In this document: in pieces, positions 63,321 to 64,000 of the stretch | How positions within the stretch are numbered: the first letter of the stretch is position 1 | How the letters are laid out: the number at the start of each line of letters is the position of its first letter | Source: UBA961 sp014191195 | GTDB lineage: Bacteria > Bacteroidota > Ignavibacteria > Kapaibacteriales > UBA961 | Assembly: GCA_964204605.1 (NCBI GenBank) | Contig: OZ123195.1 | Location: forward strand, 1,488,001 to 1,552,000 | Reading direction: 5' to 3' | Length of the DNA: 64,000 bases | Position numbers and translations under genes: made by a program | Notes under the pieces: model-generated | Databases searched by the model: none | What the model saw: the letters and a program-made list of their open reading frames with translations, nothing else | What the model was told of the DNA's origin: nothing

Positions 63321-64000
63321 ATGATTGTCTCTATACGTATACATACATCATTGTATCAGGCAGATTTATCAAAACCGATTATTGCTTCATTTCCTCTGCA
63401 ATCAGGAAATAATAATCCATCAGCTTTCCATTTACCAATGCCACATTTTTCCCCATTCTCTTTGGGTGATTTTGTAGGCTCTACAGCTTTAGGTGGACCA
63501 GTTAATTGCTCAATTCTGATGATTGCACCTCATGGTAATGGAACGCATACCGAATGTGTAGGCCATATTTCTAAACAACCTTATTATATAGCACATACAT
63601 TAAAGACATTCAATTTTTTTGGATTATTACTTACTCTCTCCCCTATCAAAGCCCCTAATGGCGATATGATAATTTCTAAAGAAATGATTCATCATGCTCT
63701 TGAAAACCATATAATACCCGAAGCATTAATTATAAGAACATTTCAAAAAGATAGAGATAATATTGAGTGGTCAGGGAATAATCCTCCTTATTTTACTGCT
63801 GATGCAATGGAATACATAGCACATAAAGGGATTCAACATTTTTTGACAGATTTACCTTCTGTAGATCCAGAAATAGATAATGGAGAATTGGCTGCTCATC
63901 ATGCATTTTGGCAATATCCTGATAATATAAGAACAGAAGCAACAATCACAGAAATGGTAAATCTTAATAATGATATTCGTGATGGAATATATCTAGTTTC
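63321..64000 (+). CDS. Cyclase-family metal-dependent hydrolase, 5' part (kynurenine-formamidase-like)
   Basis: The frame opens at ATG 63321 and runs past the window end. About 226 residues are visible. 'APHGNGTHTECVGHI' contains the HxGTH-x-(D/E)-x-x-x-H metal-binding motif of the cyclase family (Pfam Cyclase). A second conserved stretch, 'FLTDLPSVDPEIDNGELAAHHAFW', holds the catalytic His-Glu region. Members hydrolyse formyl or amide bonds, for example in tryptophan breakdown (kynurenine formamidase). The reaction cannot be fixed from the fragment. It starts 19 bp after uppP. Confidence 0.8.
   Translation, partial: MIVSIRIHTSLYQADLSKPIIASFPLQSGNNNPSAFHLPMPHFSPFSLGDFVGSTALGGPVNCSILMIAPHGNGTHTECVGHISKQPYYIAHTLKTFNFFGLLLTLSPIKAPNGDMIISKEMIHHALENHIIPEALIIRTFQKDRDNIEWSGNNPPYFTADAMEYIAHKGIQHFLTDLPSVDPEIDNGELAAHHAFWQYPDNIRTEATITEMVNLNNDIRDGIYLV

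Overview
The window is an AT-rich bacterial chromosome segment from the Bacteroidota/Chlorobiota/Kapaibacteriota side of the FCB group. The evidence is two proteins with type IX secretion (T9SS) C-terminal sorting domains, a GWxTD-domain protein next to a PorW/SprE-like TPR lipoprotein, two BatA-like VWA membrane proteins, Oar-like TonB receptors, lipoproteins with Bacteroidota-type lipoboxes, and starts that mostly lack Shine-Dalgarno sequences. A Candidatus Kapabacteria-like lineage is my best guess; the sequence alone does not prove it.

Layout. 0-20 kb: cell-surface and housekeeping genes: a BNR/Asp-box protein, a surface lipoprotein, glycogen synthase, a large secreted T9SS cargo, msrB-xseB, a MauG-like cytochrome c peroxidase, thyX, mscL, a BatA/VWA protein, a PAP2 phosphatase and an Oar-like TonB receptor. 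19.0-20.9 kb: a GC-richer foreign cassette with a FISUMP-domain secreted protein. Its C-terminal coding end looks like the variable repeat of a diversity-generating retroelement (DGR), and the gene lies between two copies of a ~100 bp tail repeat that holds a hairpin and the start of a small conserved-looking ORF. No reverse transcriptase is in the window. 20.9-39.4 kb: mostly core genes: mnmA, the GWxTD/PorW pair, hpt, rsmA, a HIT hydrolase, an LptF/G permease, recJ, rsgA, a tRNA-Ser(CGA), plus one 628-residue protein I cannot assign.

39.5-49.95 kb: an accessory island just downstream of tRNA-Ser, bounded by ~165 bp inverted repeats about 10.1 kb apart. It carries a lipoprotein made of near-identical beta-propeller repeats fused through a membrane helix to an intact class III adenylate cyclase; a decayed outer-membrane gene; an acid-phosphatase-like metallophosphoesterase with a TonB receptor; a truncated membrane-protein remnant; a 202 bp direct repeat in two copies; and a small secreted protein built of exact 60 bp repeats behind a sigma54-like promoter. 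Base composition differs from the flanks, especially in the cyclase gene.

49.96-64 kb: envelope polysaccharide functions (glycosyltransferase, O-antigen ligase-like protein, membrane glycosyltransferase), an outer-membrane barrel, a TPR-esterase, a MOSC protein, a second VWA protein, a GAF/degenerate-GGDEF membrane protein, uppP, and the 5' part of a metal-dependent cyclase-family hydrolase cut by the window end.

Four of the eight convergent gene junctions share exactly four bases, the two stop codons overlapping as TTAA or TTAG. One sits inside a perfect 20 bp palindrome that is read as the same final residues (Pro-Ser-His-stop) from both strands.
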